Source of the DNA: an uncultured Candidatus Pelagibacter sp.
GTDB lineage: Bacteria > Pseudomonadota > Alphaproteobacteria > Pelagibacterales > Pelagibacteraceae
Length of the DNA stretch: 64,000 nucleotides
NCBI GenBank assembly: GCA_905618915.1
Contig: CAJQTI010000002.1
Span: 1-64,000, forward strand
Direction: 5' to 3'
Shown here: in pieces, positions 9,690-20,399 of the stretch
How positions within the stretch are numbered: the stretch's first letter is position 1
How the letters are laid out: every line of letters starts with the position of its first letter
Notes under the pieces: generated by a model
What the model was told of the DNA's origin: nothing
The model's database searches: none
Seen by the model: the letters and a program-made list of their open reading frames with translations, nothing else
Translations under genes and position numbers: made by a program

Positions 9690-10673
9690 CTAAATAAGAT
9701 TAATTAAATCTTTTTTGGTTCCTTTGAATGTTGGTATTGTGTATTTAAAGGCATATTTTCTTGGAATACATTTCTTTTTAGCTTTTTCCCATAAGCCTAG
9801 CCATTGTTTATAGTTGATAATTTTTAGGTTTTTTTTACTTTTACTTCTTACATAAAAGCTAGGCAAAGGTTCTCTACCTGAGGGCTGACCAGCTTTATTA
9901 TATCTTAAGTCTGCACTAATTCTAAAATTATTAGATTTATTTGGTAGTGAGCAATGAACAGAATGCTTGTGTAGTAATATAATGTCTCCAATATTTGCTT
10001 CTAATGCCACTGCTTTATGTTTGTCTATTATTTCACTATTTTTGATTTGAACTTCACCATTAGAGTTTGATATGTGATTTAATAGTCCTAATTTGTTGAG
10101 TTTACTTACTGTAATCATGCAACCATTTTTAATAGTTGTTTTGGTAAAAGGAATCCAGACCGTAACCATATTCGTTAATCTTTGACCTTTTTTAGATAGC
10201 ACTGCAGCATCTTGGTGCCAGGGTGTTCTACCACTTAAACCATTAAAGATAGATTTTTTTTGTAATTTTTTTTCAGGTTGCTTAATACGAGTATTTTGAA
10301 CTGGATTAGATAAAACCTCAGGGCCTAAAATTTTTTCAACAACATTTAAAATCTTTTTATTATTAATCAAATTCCATAAAGAATTAGTTGCAAAATAATC
10401 GCTATCTTTTTTTACATGATCTCTTGGTAGCCGGGTATTAAAATACTGATCAAGATCATGTATTTTTAATTTAGATATATAGCTATATTTTTTTTTAAAA
10501 TCATATTTTAAAACTTTTTGGTGAAGTTTTATTGACACAAATTTTAATATCAATTCGTTCATCACAAGCTCCATATCATTTAATATTGGCTTTAGATCAT
10601 AATCAAAATTTAAAACATTCTTAATTTTAAGGTAACCATGCTTTTCTAAAAGAGTTTTATAATTTTTATTCAT
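9690..10673 (-). CDS. Phytanoyl-CoA dioxygenase family protein
   Basis: TPWHQDAAVL metal site, GDIILLHKHSVHCSLPNKSNNFRIS. Confidence 0.78.
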   Translation of the reverse strand: MNKNYKTLLEKHGYLKIKNVLNFDYDLKPILNDMELVMNELILKFVSIKLHQKVLKYDFKKKYSYISKLKIHDLDQYFNTRLPRDHVKKDSDYFATNSLWNLINNKKILNVVEKILGPEVLSNPVQNTRIKQPEKKLQKKSIFNGLSGRTPWHQDAAVLSKKGQRLTNMVTVWIPFTKTTIKNGCMITVSKLNKLGLLNHISNSNGEVQIKNSEIIDKHKAVALEANIGDIILLHKHSVHCSLPNKSNNFRISADLRYNKAGQPSGREPLPSFYVRSKSKKNLKIINYKQWLGLWEKAKKKCIPRKYAFKYTIPTFKGTKKDLINLI

Positions 10674-10682
10674 ATCTAATAT

Positions 10683-11540
10683 CTATTTAATCAAATAATT
10701 GGAGTCATGAAAAGAACTCAGCATCTTTTTGTTATTATCAGAAATTTCTGGGTAATATTTATTGCCCTCAAAGCTCCATATGACTGGTTTATTTAAAGCA
10801 TAACTTCCATATATAAAATACCTCTTTTCATTTCTAAATTCCTTAAATTTTTTTACACCATGGTAAGAATTAGGAGTTGATTGAAAAAATATAATAGTTC
10901 CTTTTTTTGGGGTAAATTCCTTAGTTACATCTAGTTCCTTAATATTTGGAAACCGACTAAAGCTTTTTCTTAAATCTTTGACACCTTTTTTTTTATATAG
11001 AGTTAATGAGCCACCATTTTTTTTTGGTATATCGTTTAGATAAATTAAGAAATTAAATAAACGAGTAATATCATCTCTGTGAGGTCTTAGTTGATACCCA
11101 CTCTTAGAAACTGAGAAATCCATATCTAAATTAACTTTAGGATTTTTATAACTATTACCAAATATTTTTTGTAATTCAGATGAGGTTACTTTACTCTTTG
11201 TTGTAAATTTTTTTTCATCAAATATCTCTGGTACAAATACATTAGACCATGAACTTTTCTTAAATTTTTGATCAAATATTTTTTCTATTTTTTTATAAAA
11301 AATTTTACTATTAAAATACGTAAAAATTTTTTGTGAAACGTTAGACTTTTTTAAATATATATTAAAATTTTTTGAACCTTTGTTAATCCTACTTCTTCCA
11401 CCCATAATCGTATCATCAAAGGAATTCATGTCTTTAATCTCTTTAATTAGCTGATCACATAGTTTTTTAGAAAGAGCCTCATCACCAGTTAAGACTGGAA
11501 AATTATTTTTTAATTTTTTTAATTTTGTTACTTGAATCAT
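10683..11540 (-). CDS. 2OG-Fe(II) oxygenase-like protein
   Basis: LRPHRDDITRLFNFLIYLND (HxD) and FFQSTPNSYHGVKKF distal His. Confidence 0.7.
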   Translation of the reverse strand: MIQVTKLKKLKNNFPVLTGDEALSKKLCDQLIKEIKDMNSFDDTIMGGRSRINKGSKNFNIYLKKSNVSQKIFTYFNSKIFYKKIEKIFDQKFKKSSWSNVFVPEIFDEKKFTTKSKVTSSELQKIFGNSYKNPKVNLDMDFSVSKSGYQLRPHRDDITRLFNFLIYLNDIPKKNGGSLTLYKKKGVKDLRKSFSRFPNIKELDVTKEFTPKKGTIIFFQSTPNSYHGVKKFKEFRNEKRYFIYGSYALNKPVIWSFEGNKYYPEISDNNKKMLSSFHDSNYLIK

Positions 11541-11544
11541 TTAT

Positions 11545-12492
11545 TCAAATAAACATTCCTTCTTTAATTTTGATCATTTTATACATTAAATCGTTTAAAG
11601 GTGTTTCAATTCCGTGACCTTTAGCAATTTTTGAAACTGCACCACTAATAAAGTCAATTTCAGATTTTCTCTTATAAAGAATATCAAATGCCATTGATGA
11701 TTTATTAGTTTGTTTTGAATCAACAATTTTATTAAACATATCCAAACATTCATCTTCAGATACTTCAACACCGTCAGCTAAAGCAATTTTTCTTGTTTCT
11801 AAAATAATTTGTTTACCTAAAGCTCTTGAAGTTAGTTGTTCCTTATTATCTATATAAAGCTCAGTATGATTGAGGTCAAAAATCGCAGACAATGGTCCAA
11901 TAGCTGTTAATGCAAATAATTTCATCCATTTTCTTTTTTTAACATTTTCTGATGCGATTGTTTCCAAACCATAATCCGTAAAAGTTTCTGCAATATCTTT
12001 TACTCTTTCGCTCATACCACCTTTATCATATTCTCCAATCCAAGAGGGTAAGCCTGCATGATTTTTAATATGCCCAGGTCCTAAAATATTTGCTGCTTGG
12101 GTAGTTGTGCCTCCAAGGACTTTCTCTTTACCAATAATTTCTTGCATAATTGCTTCATGACCAATTCCATTTTGAAAAGACATTAAAACTGTTTTTTCTC
12201 CAACAATATTCTTAATGCTATTCAAAGCTGGTGTTAAGGCTGTTGCTTTGCACATTACAATTATAGCGTCAACTTTTTCTAAGTTAGAAGTATCTGTTGT
12301 TGCTTTTACTTTTATAAATCTATCACCACCATGACCATCCATCTTTAAGCCATTGTTATTTATTGCATCAACATGTTCTTTCCATACGTCAATTAAAATT
12401 ACGTCTAAACCTTTTTCAGCCAAAAGGCCTCCAAATAAACATCCCATTGCTCCTGCACCAAGAACTGCTACTTTTAAATCTTTATTAATCAT
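11545..12492 (-). CDS. 2-dehydropantoate 2-reductase (ApbA/PanE family)
   Basis: VAVLGAGAMGCLFGGLLAEKG, MCKATALTPALNSI, QNGIGHEAIM. Confidence 0.87.
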   Translation of the reverse strand: MINKDLKVAVLGAGAMGCLFGGLLAEKGLDVILIDVWKEHVDAINNNGLKMDGHGGDRFIKVKATTDTSNLEKVDAIIVMCKATALTPALNSIKNIVGEKTVLMSFQNGIGHEAIMQEIIGKEKVLGGTTTQAANILGPGHIKNHAGLPSWIGEYDKGGMSERVKDIAETFTDYGLETIASENVKKRKWMKLFALTAIGPLSAIFDLNHTELYIDNKEQLTSRALGKQIILETRKIALADGVEVSEDECLDMFNKIVDSKQTNKSSMAFDILYKRKSEIDFISGAVSKIAKGHGIETPLNDLMYKMIKIKEGMFI

Positions 12493-12599
12493 TGATAATT
12501 TCTTTCATTGTTATAAATAGGTATAGATATTATATATAATTCTTATAGACATCAAGAATAATATTAAATAAAATTGATTTAAAAAATAGGAATAAATAA

Positions 12600-13568
12600 A
12601 TGCAATTAAAAATTGAAAAAGCAGATTTTAAAGAAATTTCTTTAGACAAAATTTCAGAAGCACTCCAGAGTGGATTAAAAAAAAATTATCATCAAGTAGA
12701 AGTTTCTGTGCAAGATTGTCCTAATTTAAAGGAGTGGGGATGTCCAGCTGAAGGGATAAGTGGAAATGAAAGAATTATAGATGTAGGTGGAGAGCCCTAT
12801 ATGCATGACCCGAAGCATTTGGGCGCTGAATTTGATTATGAAGAAATTTCAAAAAAAATTGGATCTGAAAAATCTTATGCATTAGGTGCTGGTTCAGGTG
12901 CAATGTCATGTCTGGATGGTCATTGTGGAGAACTAGTAATTAATGAAAACTTAATTACCTCTGAATCAAAATCAATCATAGCTAGGGTTGGAACGAACAA
13001 AGAGTGTATTGCTGAAAAATATACAGCAAGAAAACATGGTGGGTTAGGAAATGTTTATTATACAGATGGCGTTAAAGGAAAAGTTATAAAAATTAAAATA
13101 AAGGGTAGATCTGGAGATCAAGGCTCTCTTCCTCAAGCAATGAGGAAAGCTTTGTCTGATAATTTACCAATTAAGGATAATGAGCATATTGCTTTAGCTG
13201 GTATTTTTAGAATTTTAAATGGACAAATTAAATCACACGTGCAGCCTGATTATGCTGATATTAAACATGAATACTATGATGCTAAGCAAATGAAATGCAT
13301 AAAAGATTTTTTACAATTTTATGAGCCTGTTGGCCCTGAGCTACAAGGTTATAGCGTACTTTGGACAGGAGATCCTACTGGAGGTAATCTTGATTTAAGA
13401 GAATCTGGTGAGCACACACATTTTCACTCCTACACTAAAGAAAATGTAGCTGGTCATTATCATTTTGATGTAACTCCTAATGATATTGAATATGAGGGTT
13501 ATTTTAATATTGCTAAAGAAGTTCATAGAGTTAATAATATCTACAAAGAACTTAGAGATAAAAATTAG
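12600..13568 (+). CDS. DUF1907 / C11orf54-like ester hydrolase family protein
   Basis: VSVQDCPNLKEW, IDVGGEPYM, QIKSHVQPDYA, HTHFHSYTKENVAGHYHFDVTPNDIEYEGYF match recalled features of human C11orf54 including the HxHx(n)H Zn site. Confidence 0.85.
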   Translation: MQLKIEKADFKEISLDKISEALQSGLKKNYHQVEVSVQDCPNLKEWGCPAEGISGNERIIDVGGEPYMHDPKHLGAEFDYEEISKKIGSEKSYALGAGSGAMSCLDGHCGELVINENLITSESKSIIARVGTNKECIAEKYTARKHGGLGNVYYTDGVKGKVIKIKIKGRSGDQGSLPQAMRKALSDNLPIKDNEHIALAGIFRILNGQIKSHVQPDYADIKHEYYDAKQMKCIKDFLQFYEPVGPELQGYSVLWTGDPTGGNLDLRESGEHTHFHSYTKENVAGHYHFDVTPNDIEYEGYFNIAKEVHRVNNIYKELRDKN

Positions 13569-13988
13569 ATGACACAAAAGATTAAAAAAAAATCTTCCAC
13601 ATTTACTTATAAAAACAGCCCTTACACAAAAGAAATTCAAAAAAGAATAAATATAGCAGAAATTTCATTGGGAGACTTTGCTGGAAGAATGTCAAATGAT
13701 TTACTTAAATGGTTTTCTTTAACTGCACAGCATTGGATTATGTTGCATATGGTTATGCTTGCTTATTACAAGAATGAAACAATAACTAAAAATCAACTTT
13801 TAAAATTTATCGAAAAATCTTATCTAACATCAAATGTTTATATCGATACAGCCATTAAAAGAGGATATTTTAGGATTATTAGAAACCAAGAAGACAAAAG
13901 ATCAATATTTATTTTACCATCAGTCGTAACAATAAAAACATTTGAAGAATTTGTTGATAGAAGAGAGTTTTTATATAAAAAAGTTTAA
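13569..13988 (+). CDS. Putative winged-helix (MarR-like) protein
   Basis: ITKNQLLKFIEKSYLTSNVYIDTAIKRGYFRIIRNQEDKRSIFILPS resembles wHTH plus beta-wing; starts directly after the DUF1907 stop. Confidence 0.5.
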   Translation: MTQKIKKKSSTFTYKNSPYTKEIQKRINIAEISLGDFAGRMSNDLLKWFSLTAQHWIMLHMVMLAYYKNETITKNQLLKFIEKSYLTSNVYIDTAIKRGYFRIIRNQEDKRSIFILPSVVTIKTFEEFVDRREFLYKKV

Positions 13989-13997
13989 AGATCTTAC

Positions 13998-14789
13998 TTA
14001 ATAAGCTTTAGATTCTTCTTTTTTAGAAAAACCTTTCATTTTATCAACTATAGCTTTTGAACCAGCAGCCAATGCTCTTTGGTCAGCACCTATAGTCACA
14101 AAATTAAAACCTTTATCAATCATTTTTTGTGCATACTCAGGCGTACCATTATGAATACCAGCAAAAATATTATTTTTCTTTGCATGTTCTAATATTCTTA
14201 AAATTTCAGAATAAGCTTTTGTATCTTCTGGTCTATCAAAACCTGGCTCTTCACCAATAGCTAAACTTAAATCAGCTGGACCAACATAAATTCCATCAAG
14301 CCCAGGTGTTGACATTATTTCATCAAGTTTTTCTAAAGATTCTTTTGTTTCAATCATTGCAAGTTTAAGCATTTCATCATTTGAATGTTTTGCATAATCA
14401 GATCCACCATATATTAAGCCCCTTACAGGACCAAAACTTCTGTATCCATGAGGTGGGTACATACATGCTTGAACAAATTTTTCCGCCTCTTCTTTATTGC
14501 TTACCATTGGACATATTATTCCATAACAGCCAGCATCTAAAATTTTCATTATTTGTCCTGGTTCATTCCAATTAACTCTTGCAAGTGGTGTTACATCTGT
14601 TGTTGATATAGTTTGTAACATTGGTAATGCATTAGTGTAATCAACTAACCCATGTTGCATATCAATAGTAAGTGAGTCCCAACCTTGATGTGCCATTACT
14701 TCAGCTGAAACTGTACTTGGAATTTGTAACCATCCATTAATTACAGGTTTGCCTGCCTTCATCATTTCTTTAATTTTATTTTTTCTCAT
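13998..14789 (-). CDS. HpcH/HpaI family aldolase (2-keto-3-deoxy sugar acid aldolase-like)
   Basis: GWDSLTIDMQHGLVDY, PLARVNWNEPGQIMKILDAGCYGIICPMV, DGIYVGPADLSLAIG. Confidence 0.9.
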   Translation of the reverse strand: MRKNKIKEMMKAGKPVINGWLQIPSTVSAEVMAHQGWDSLTIDMQHGLVDYTNALPMLQTISTTDVTPLARVNWNEPGQIMKILDAGCYGIICPMVSNKEEAEKFVQACMYPPHGYRSFGPVRGLIYGGSDYAKHSNDEMLKLAMIETKESLEKLDEIMSTPGLDGIYVGPADLSLAIGEEPGFDRPEDTKAYSEILRILEHAKKNNIFAGIHNGTPEYAQKMIDKGFNFVTIGADQRALAAGSKAIVDKMKGFSKKEESKAY

Positions 14790-14791
14790 AA

Positions 14792-16234
14792 TTATATTTT
14801 TAAACCCATGTGAGTATATTTAACATTCAAGTAATCTTTGATTGCACCAGATCCACCTTCACGTCCATAACCAGTTTGTTTTATGCCACCAAAGGGAGCT
14901 TCAGCAAGTGCGACCACACCAGTATTAACTGCAACACACCCTGACTCTAAAAGATCAGATCCTCTATGAGCTTGATCCATTGAGTTTGTATATAAATAAC
15001 TACACAAACCTAGGTCATTATCATTTGCTCTCTTAATAACTTCATCAAAAGATTTAAATGTTAAAATTGGTACAAGCGGACCAAAAGGTTCCTCCTTCAT
15101 AATTGTGAAATTATCTTTAACATCATCAAAAACTGTTGGTTCATAATAATATCCTTTATTAAAACCAGAGGGTCTTTTTCCACCCATTAAAACTTTAGCG
15201 CCTTCATTTTTAGTGGTCTCAACTAATTTTTCTATTTCCTCTAATCTTTTAGCTGTGGATAGTGGCCCCAATTCAACACCTTCATCCATTCCATTACCAA
15301 TTTTAAGTTTTTTTGCTCTATCCATAAAAGCGCTAACAAATTCATCTTTTCTATTTTCTTGAATATAAAATCTATTAGGTGAAATACAAACTTGACCGTT
15401 GTTTCTAAATTTACCAGTTATAGCTATGTCAGCAACTTTGTTCATGTCCACATCCTCACATACTATAAAGGGAGAGTGCCCACTTAACTCCATTGTAACT
15501 CTTTGAACTTTATCAGCTGCTTTTTTTAAAATTATTTTACCAACTCTTGTTGAGCCTGTAATTGAAACTTTTTTAACTATATCAGATTCTAATAATTCAT
15601 TTGAAATTTCTGCTGGATCACCAGATAAAAGATTTACAACCCCATCAGGAACACCAGCTTCTTTACAAATATTTACCAATTCCATTACAGCACCAGGTGT
15701 AATTGTATCTGGTTTACAAATAACAGAACAACCTGCTGCTAAAGCAGTTGAAATTTTTCTTGATGCTAAAACGATTGGAAAATTCCAAGGTATCAAAGCA
15801 GCTACCACACCTACTGGCTGATAGTAAACATGCACTCTAGTATCTGGAAATCTACTTTGTTGTGTTTGTCCATAAATTCTTTTTGTCTCTTCAGCGTTCC
15901 ATTCAAAAATATCAGCTCCACCACCAACTTCTCCAACACCTTCTGCAAGTGGTTTTCCAACTTCAAGGGTTAACCATTTAGCAAGAACGTCTTTTCTTTC
16001 TCTCATTAAGTCTGCAATTTTTCTAAGCACATAAGACCTTTGCCAAGGTGCAGTATTTTTCCAAACTTCCAAACCTTTTTCTGCAGATTTTAATGCTTTT
16101 TGTACATCTACTGAAGATGCTTTTGAGGCTTTTCCAATTACCTCTTCAGTAGCTGGGTTAATAACATCGTAAGTTTCTTTTTTTTCTGCTTGTTGCCATT
16201 TTCCGTCAATGAACTGTCCAAATTTGCTATACAT
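14792..16234 (-). CDS. NAD(P)-dependent aldehyde dehydrogenase
   Basis: PWNFPIVLASRKISTALAAG, MELSGHSPFIV, NNGQVCISPNRFYI catalytic Cys. Confidence 0.93.
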   Translation of the reverse strand: MYSKFGQFIDGKWQQAEKKETYDVINPATEEVIGKASKASSVDVQKALKSAEKGLEVWKNTAPWQRSYVLRKIADLMRERKDVLAKWLTLEVGKPLAEGVGEVGGGADIFEWNAEETKRIYGQTQQSRFPDTRVHVYYQPVGVVAALIPWNFPIVLASRKISTALAAGCSVICKPDTITPGAVMELVNICKEAGVPDGVVNLLSGDPAEISNELLESDIVKKVSITGSTRVGKIILKKAADKVQRVTMELSGHSPFIVCEDVDMNKVADIAITGKFRNNGQVCISPNRFYIQENRKDEFVSAFMDRAKKLKIGNGMDEGVELGPLSTAKRLEEIEKLVETTKNEGAKVLMGGKRPSGFNKGYYYEPTVFDDVKDNFTIMKEEPFGPLVPILTFKSFDEVIKRANDNDLGLCSYLYTNSMDQAHRGSDLLESGCVAVNTGVVALAEAPFGGIKQTGYGREGGSGAIKDYLNVKYTHMGLKI

Positions 16235-16328
16235 AAATATTTATTTTTAAGTTTACTTAATGTGGTTTTTTAAATTATAAATATAAATATATATACTAAT
16301 TATACTTATTAAAAGACTAAATTTATAA

Positions 16329-18173
16329 ATGAAAAAAATTAAACTTACTTGTGCTCATGCAGTGGTTAAATACTTAATTGCTCAAAAAATATTAATTGAT
16401 GGTAAAAAAGAACCTTTGTTCCCAGGTGTATTTGGAATTTTTGGTCATGGAAATGTAGCCTGCTTAGGTCAAGCCTTAGAAGAAAATCAAAAAGAACTAC
16501 CAACATATAGAGGCCATCATGAACAAAACATGGCTTTAACAGGCATAGGTTATGCTAGAGCAAAAAGAAGACAACAAATTTTTATAGCAACAGCATCGGT
16601 CGGACCAGGAGCAACAAATATGGTTACAGCTGCAGCCGTTGCAATGAGCAACCGATTGCCAATTTTATTTTTACCAGGCGATACTTTCGCAAATAGAATG
16701 CCTGATCCAGTTTTACAACAAGTAGAAAATTTTAATAATCCGGGAATTACTGCAAATGATGCATTTAAACCTGTAACTAGATATTTTGATAGAATTACAA
16801 GACCAGAGCAAATAATTCAATCCTTTCCAGCTGCAGTACAAACCATGTTGGATCCAGCAGATTGTGGACCAGCTTGCATATCTTTAAGCCAGGATATTCA
16901 AGGACAAACTTTTGATTATCCAGAAGATTTTTTTAAAGAAAAAATTCATGCTATTAGAAGACCTAGACCTGATGAATTTCAAATTAAAGAAGCAGCAGAA
17001 AAAATTAAGGCATCAAAAAATCCAATAATTATTTCTGGTGGTGGAGTTTTTTATTCTAATGCAATGGAAGAGCTAAGTAAGTTTGCTATTAAACATAATA
17101 TTCCAGTTACTCAAACTGTAATGGGATATTCTACAATGAAGAGAGATCATTCACACTATGCTGGACAAATAGGTGCACTAGGTGGAAAAAATACGAATTC
17201 ACTTGCAAAACAAACGGATCTTGCAATTGCAGTTGGAACTAAACTTGCAGATTTTACAACAGGCTCGTGGACTAACTTTGAAAATGAAAACTTTAAACTT
17301 GTTTCAATTAATGTCTCAAGATTTGATGCAAATAAACATTTGGCTCAAGCAGTTGTAGGAGATGCCAGAGCTTCTTTAAATGAATTATCAGCTGCTCTAG
17401 GAGATTGGAAAGCACCAGACGAGTGGAATAATAAATCTCAAATAGAATTAAAAGCTTGGAATGAACATGTGGATAAAGAAAGTGCACCGACAAATCAGGA
17501 AGTACCTAGTTATGTTCAAGTTGTTGGTGCTGTCTATAGAAATTCTGATCCTTCAGATATTGCGGTTACTGCAGCCGGGGGATTAGTTGGAGAAGTTATC
17601 CAAGTTTGGAGACCAAGAGAATTAAATACACACGAAACAGAATGGGGTTTTAGCTGTATGAGCTATGAAATATCTGGTGCACTAGGAATTAAAATGGCCA
17701 ACCCAGATAAAGAAGTAATTTCATTTATTGGAGACGGTTCATATTTATTAAATAATTCTGATATTTATTCTTCAGTAATCACCAAGAATAAACTTATAAT
17801 AATTGTTTGTGATAATGGTGGTTTTGCAGTGATTAATAGACTTCAATTATTCAAAGGTGGAAAAGAGTTTAATAATTTACTTAAAAGTTCAAAAACACCA
17901 GGCCTTGTTGGTGTTGATTTTGCCAAACATGCTGCAAGTATGGGGGCTAAATCAGAAGAGGTGAGTTCAATCTCAGATTTAGAAGAAGCTTTTAAAAGAG
18001 CAAAAAAATCAGATGTGACTTATGTAATTTCAATTAAAACACATGCTTACCAATGGCTAGAAGGTTCAGCTTTTTGGGATAGTCCAACATTAGAAATTCC
18101 AACCACAGAAGAGAATAAAGAAGCTTTAAAACTTCATAAAGAAGGAAAGAATAAGCAAAGACAAGGCGTATAA
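16329..18173 (+). CDS. iolD: 3D-(3,5/4)-trihydroxycyclohexane-1,2-dione acylhydrolase
   Basis: ThDP enzyme: FPGVFGIFGHGNVACLGQAL, YRGHHEQNMALTGIGYARAKRR, GDGSYLLNNSD. Confidence 0.93.
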   Translation: MKKIKLTCAHAVVKYLIAQKILIDGKKEPLFPGVFGIFGHGNVACLGQALEENQKELPTYRGHHEQNMALTGIGYARAKRRQQIFIATASVGPGATNMVTAAAVAMSNRLPILFLPGDTFANRMPDPVLQQVENFNNPGITANDAFKPVTRYFDRITRPEQIIQSFPAAVQTMLDPADCGPACISLSQDIQGQTFDYPEDFFKEKIHAIRRPRPDEFQIKEAAEKIKASKNPIIISGGGVFYSNAMEELSKFAIKHNIPVTQTVMGYSTMKRDHSHYAGQIGALGGKNTNSLAKQTDLAIAVGTKLADFTTGSWTNFENENFKLVSINVSRFDANKHLAQAVVGDARASLNELSAALGDWKAPDEWNNKSQIELKAWNEHVDKESAPTNQEVPSYVQVVGAVYRNSDPSDIAVTAAGGLVGEVIQVWRPRELNTHETEWGFSCMSYEISGALGIKMANPDKEVISFIGDGSYLLNNSDIYSSVITKNKLIIIVCDNGGFAVINRLQLFKGGKEFNNLLKSSKTPGLVGVDFAKHAASMGAKSEEVSSISDLEEAFKRAKKSDVTYVISIKTHAYQWLEGSAFWDSPTLEIPTTEENKEALKLHKEGKNKQRQGV

Positions 18174-18179
18174 TTCTCT

Positions 18180-19337
18180 ATGAATAAAATATTTAAAGTC
18201 GGCTTAATTGGCTGTGGACATATTTCAGAAACTTATTTTAGAGCTGAAAAATACTTTAATAATATCAAAATTATTAAATGTGCAGATATTAACCATAATA
18301 ATGCATTAAAATGCGCCAAAAACTTTAAGATTGAGGCATTAACAGTAAAAGAGTTATTAAAAGATAGTGAGATAGAAATTATTCTTAATCTAACAATTCC
18401 AAAAGCACACTATCAAGTAGCAAAGCAAGCCTTAATTAATGGAAAACATGTTTATTCAGAAAAACCACTAGCGATCAATTTTGAAGATGGAAAAAATCTT
18501 TTAAAATTAGCAAAAAAGAAAAAACTTTATATTGGTAATGCACCAGATACATTTTTAGGTGGTGGTATTCAGAAATCAAAGGAATTAGTGGATAAAAAAA
18601 TTATTGGTAAGATTAATTTTGGCAATGCAATCTTTGCTTTTCCTGGAGTTCAATCATATCATCCTAATCCTGAACCATGGTTTGCAAAAAAAGAAGGTGG
18701 TCCAGTAATTGATATGGGTCCTTATTATCTAACAGCTTTAGTAAATTTACTGGGACCAGCAAAAAAGGTAACAGGCAGTGTTGTTAATGGAATTAAAAGA
18801 CGAACTATTGGTATAGGACCAAGAAAAAATAAAACATTTAAAGTTGAGTGTCCTACTACATATTTATCTACAATCACTTTTGAGAACGGAAGTGTTATTA
18901 GGTTAACTCTTTCCTTTGATGTTATTGCTCATCAAAGAAATCATATAGAACTATATGGTGATAAAGGTTCAATGATTGTTCCAGATCCAAATATGTTTGG
19001 CGGTTCTGTTTATGTCTGTAAAAATTTAGGAGATCCTTGGAAGGAATATAAAACTAACAAGATGCCTTTAGGAAAAATTAATATTAGATCACAAAGTTCT
19101 AGAGCAAACGAGTCTGCAACAAACTCTAATTACAGAGGAGCTGGTTTAGCGGAAATGGCTTATTCAATAGAAAATAAAAAAATTAATAAATGTAACGGTG
19201 AACTTTCATTACATGTTTTAGATATTATCCAATCAACAATGAAAGCTTGTACATCAGGCAAACTACAATCAATCAAAACAACTTGCACAAAGCCCCAACC
19301 TTTTTCTTTGAAAGAAGTAAAAAAAATAATAAAGTAA
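18180..19337 (+). CDS. Gfo/Idh/MocA family oxidoreductase
   Basis: VGLIGCGHISETYFR, VYSEKPLAINFEDG, GGPVIDMGPYYLTALVNLLGP. Confidence 0.88.
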   Translation: MNKIFKVGLIGCGHISETYFRAEKYFNNIKIIKCADINHNNALKCAKNFKIEALTVKELLKDSEIEIILNLTIPKAHYQVAKQALINGKHVYSEKPLAINFEDGKNLLKLAKKKKLYIGNAPDTFLGGGIQKSKELVDKKIIGKINFGNAIFAFPGVQSYHPNPEPWFAKKEGGPVIDMGPYYLTALVNLLGPAKKVTGSVVNGIKRRTIGIGPRKNKTFKVECPTTYLSTITFENGSVIRLTLSFDVIAHQRNHIELYGDKGSMIVPDPNMFGGSVYVCKNLGDPWKEYKTNKMPLGKINIRSQSSRANESATNSNYRGAGLAEMAYSIENKKINKCNGELSLHVLDIIQSTMKACTSGKLQSIKTTCTKPQPFSLKEVKKIIK

Positions 19338-19355
19338 TTGTTTAAATAACAATTT

Positions 19356-20378
19356 ATGGCAAAATTAATCGTTATATCCGATCCTTACCCAAGAACACTT
19401 GATCTTATTTTTACAAAAAAAAAACTTAAAGAGTTAAAATCTAAATATGAAATAATAACTCCTCCAAAAATTAATAAAAAAAAATTTTATGAAACTAATA
19501 TTCATAAGGCTACATTTATAATGGGTCAGCCTGATTTAGATAGTTTACTTTTATCAAAAGCAAAAAAACTTAAAGCAGTAATTAATGTAGAAAGTAATTT
19601 TATGGATAATATTGATTATGAATATTGTTTTCAAAAGGGCATACATGTAATTGCCACCTCTCCTGTATTTTCTAAACCAGTTGCCGAGTTGGCATTAGGT
19701 TTAACATTGTCATTGTTAAGAGATATTCATAATGCTCAGATAGACTTTCTCAGTGGAAAAGAAAAATATGGATTAGAAGGTAATTTAAAATCTTCTCTTT
19801 TAAGTGGAAAAAAAATAGGGCTTTTGGGTTTTGGAGATTTGGCTAAATCTTTAACTCCATTATTGTTGCCTTTTTCCAAGGATATTAATGTTTATGACCC
19901 ATGGGTGCCTAGCAAGATTATTGAAGATAGTGGTTTTAAGCCCATTACTTTAGACAACATGTTTAAAAATTGTGATGTGATTTATGTACTTGCCGCTATT
20001 ACAAAAAATAATCAGGCCTTAATTGACAAAAAACTTCTTAAAAAATTAAAGGCTCAATCATTATTCATTCTTATGAGTAGAGCAGCTGTTGTAAATTTTA
20101 AAGACTTAATAAGCCGTGCTAAAAAGGGTGATATTTATATAGCTTCAGATGTTTTTCCAGAAGAGCCTGTGAAAAAAAATGATCCAATAAGAAATGTGAA
20201 AAATATTTTATTTTCTGCACATCGTGCAGGTGCGCTCACTAGTGCATTTACTGAAATGGGAGATATAGTTTTGTCTGATATGAGTTTAATTGCAAATAAT
20301 CTTCCACCCAGACTATGTAAAAGAGCTGAAAGAGAGACTGTTAGGCTTCTAAGGTCAAAACCTGTTGCAATTAATTAA
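19356..20378 (+). CDS. 2-hydroxyacid dehydrogenase family protein
   Basis: IGLLGFGDLAKSL, FILMSRAAVVNFKDL, FSAHRAGALTSAF. Confidence 0.8.
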   Translation: MAKLIVISDPYPRTLDLIFTKKKLKELKSKYEIITPPKINKKKFYETNIHKATFIMGQPDLDSLLLSKAKKLKAVINVESNFMDNIDYEYCFQKGIHVIATSPVFSKPVAELALGLTLSLLRDIHNAQIDFLSGKEKYGLEGNLKSSLLSGKKIGLLGFGDLAKSLTPLLLPFSKDINVYDPWVPSKIIEDSGFKPITLDNMFKNCDVIYVLAAITKNNQALIDKKLLKKLKAQSLFILMSRAAVVNFKDLISRAKKGDIYIASDVFPEEPVKKNDPIRNVKNILFSAHRAGALTSAFTEMGDIVLSDMSLIANNLPPRLCKRAERETVRLLRSKPVAIN

Positions 20379-20399
20379 TTTTTTTTTTAGATTGCCTGA

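Noticed and set aside
13395-13640. ORF 13395..13640 (-)
   Set aside because: Antisense to the conserved HTHFHS/GHYHFDVTP coding region of the DUF1907 gene.
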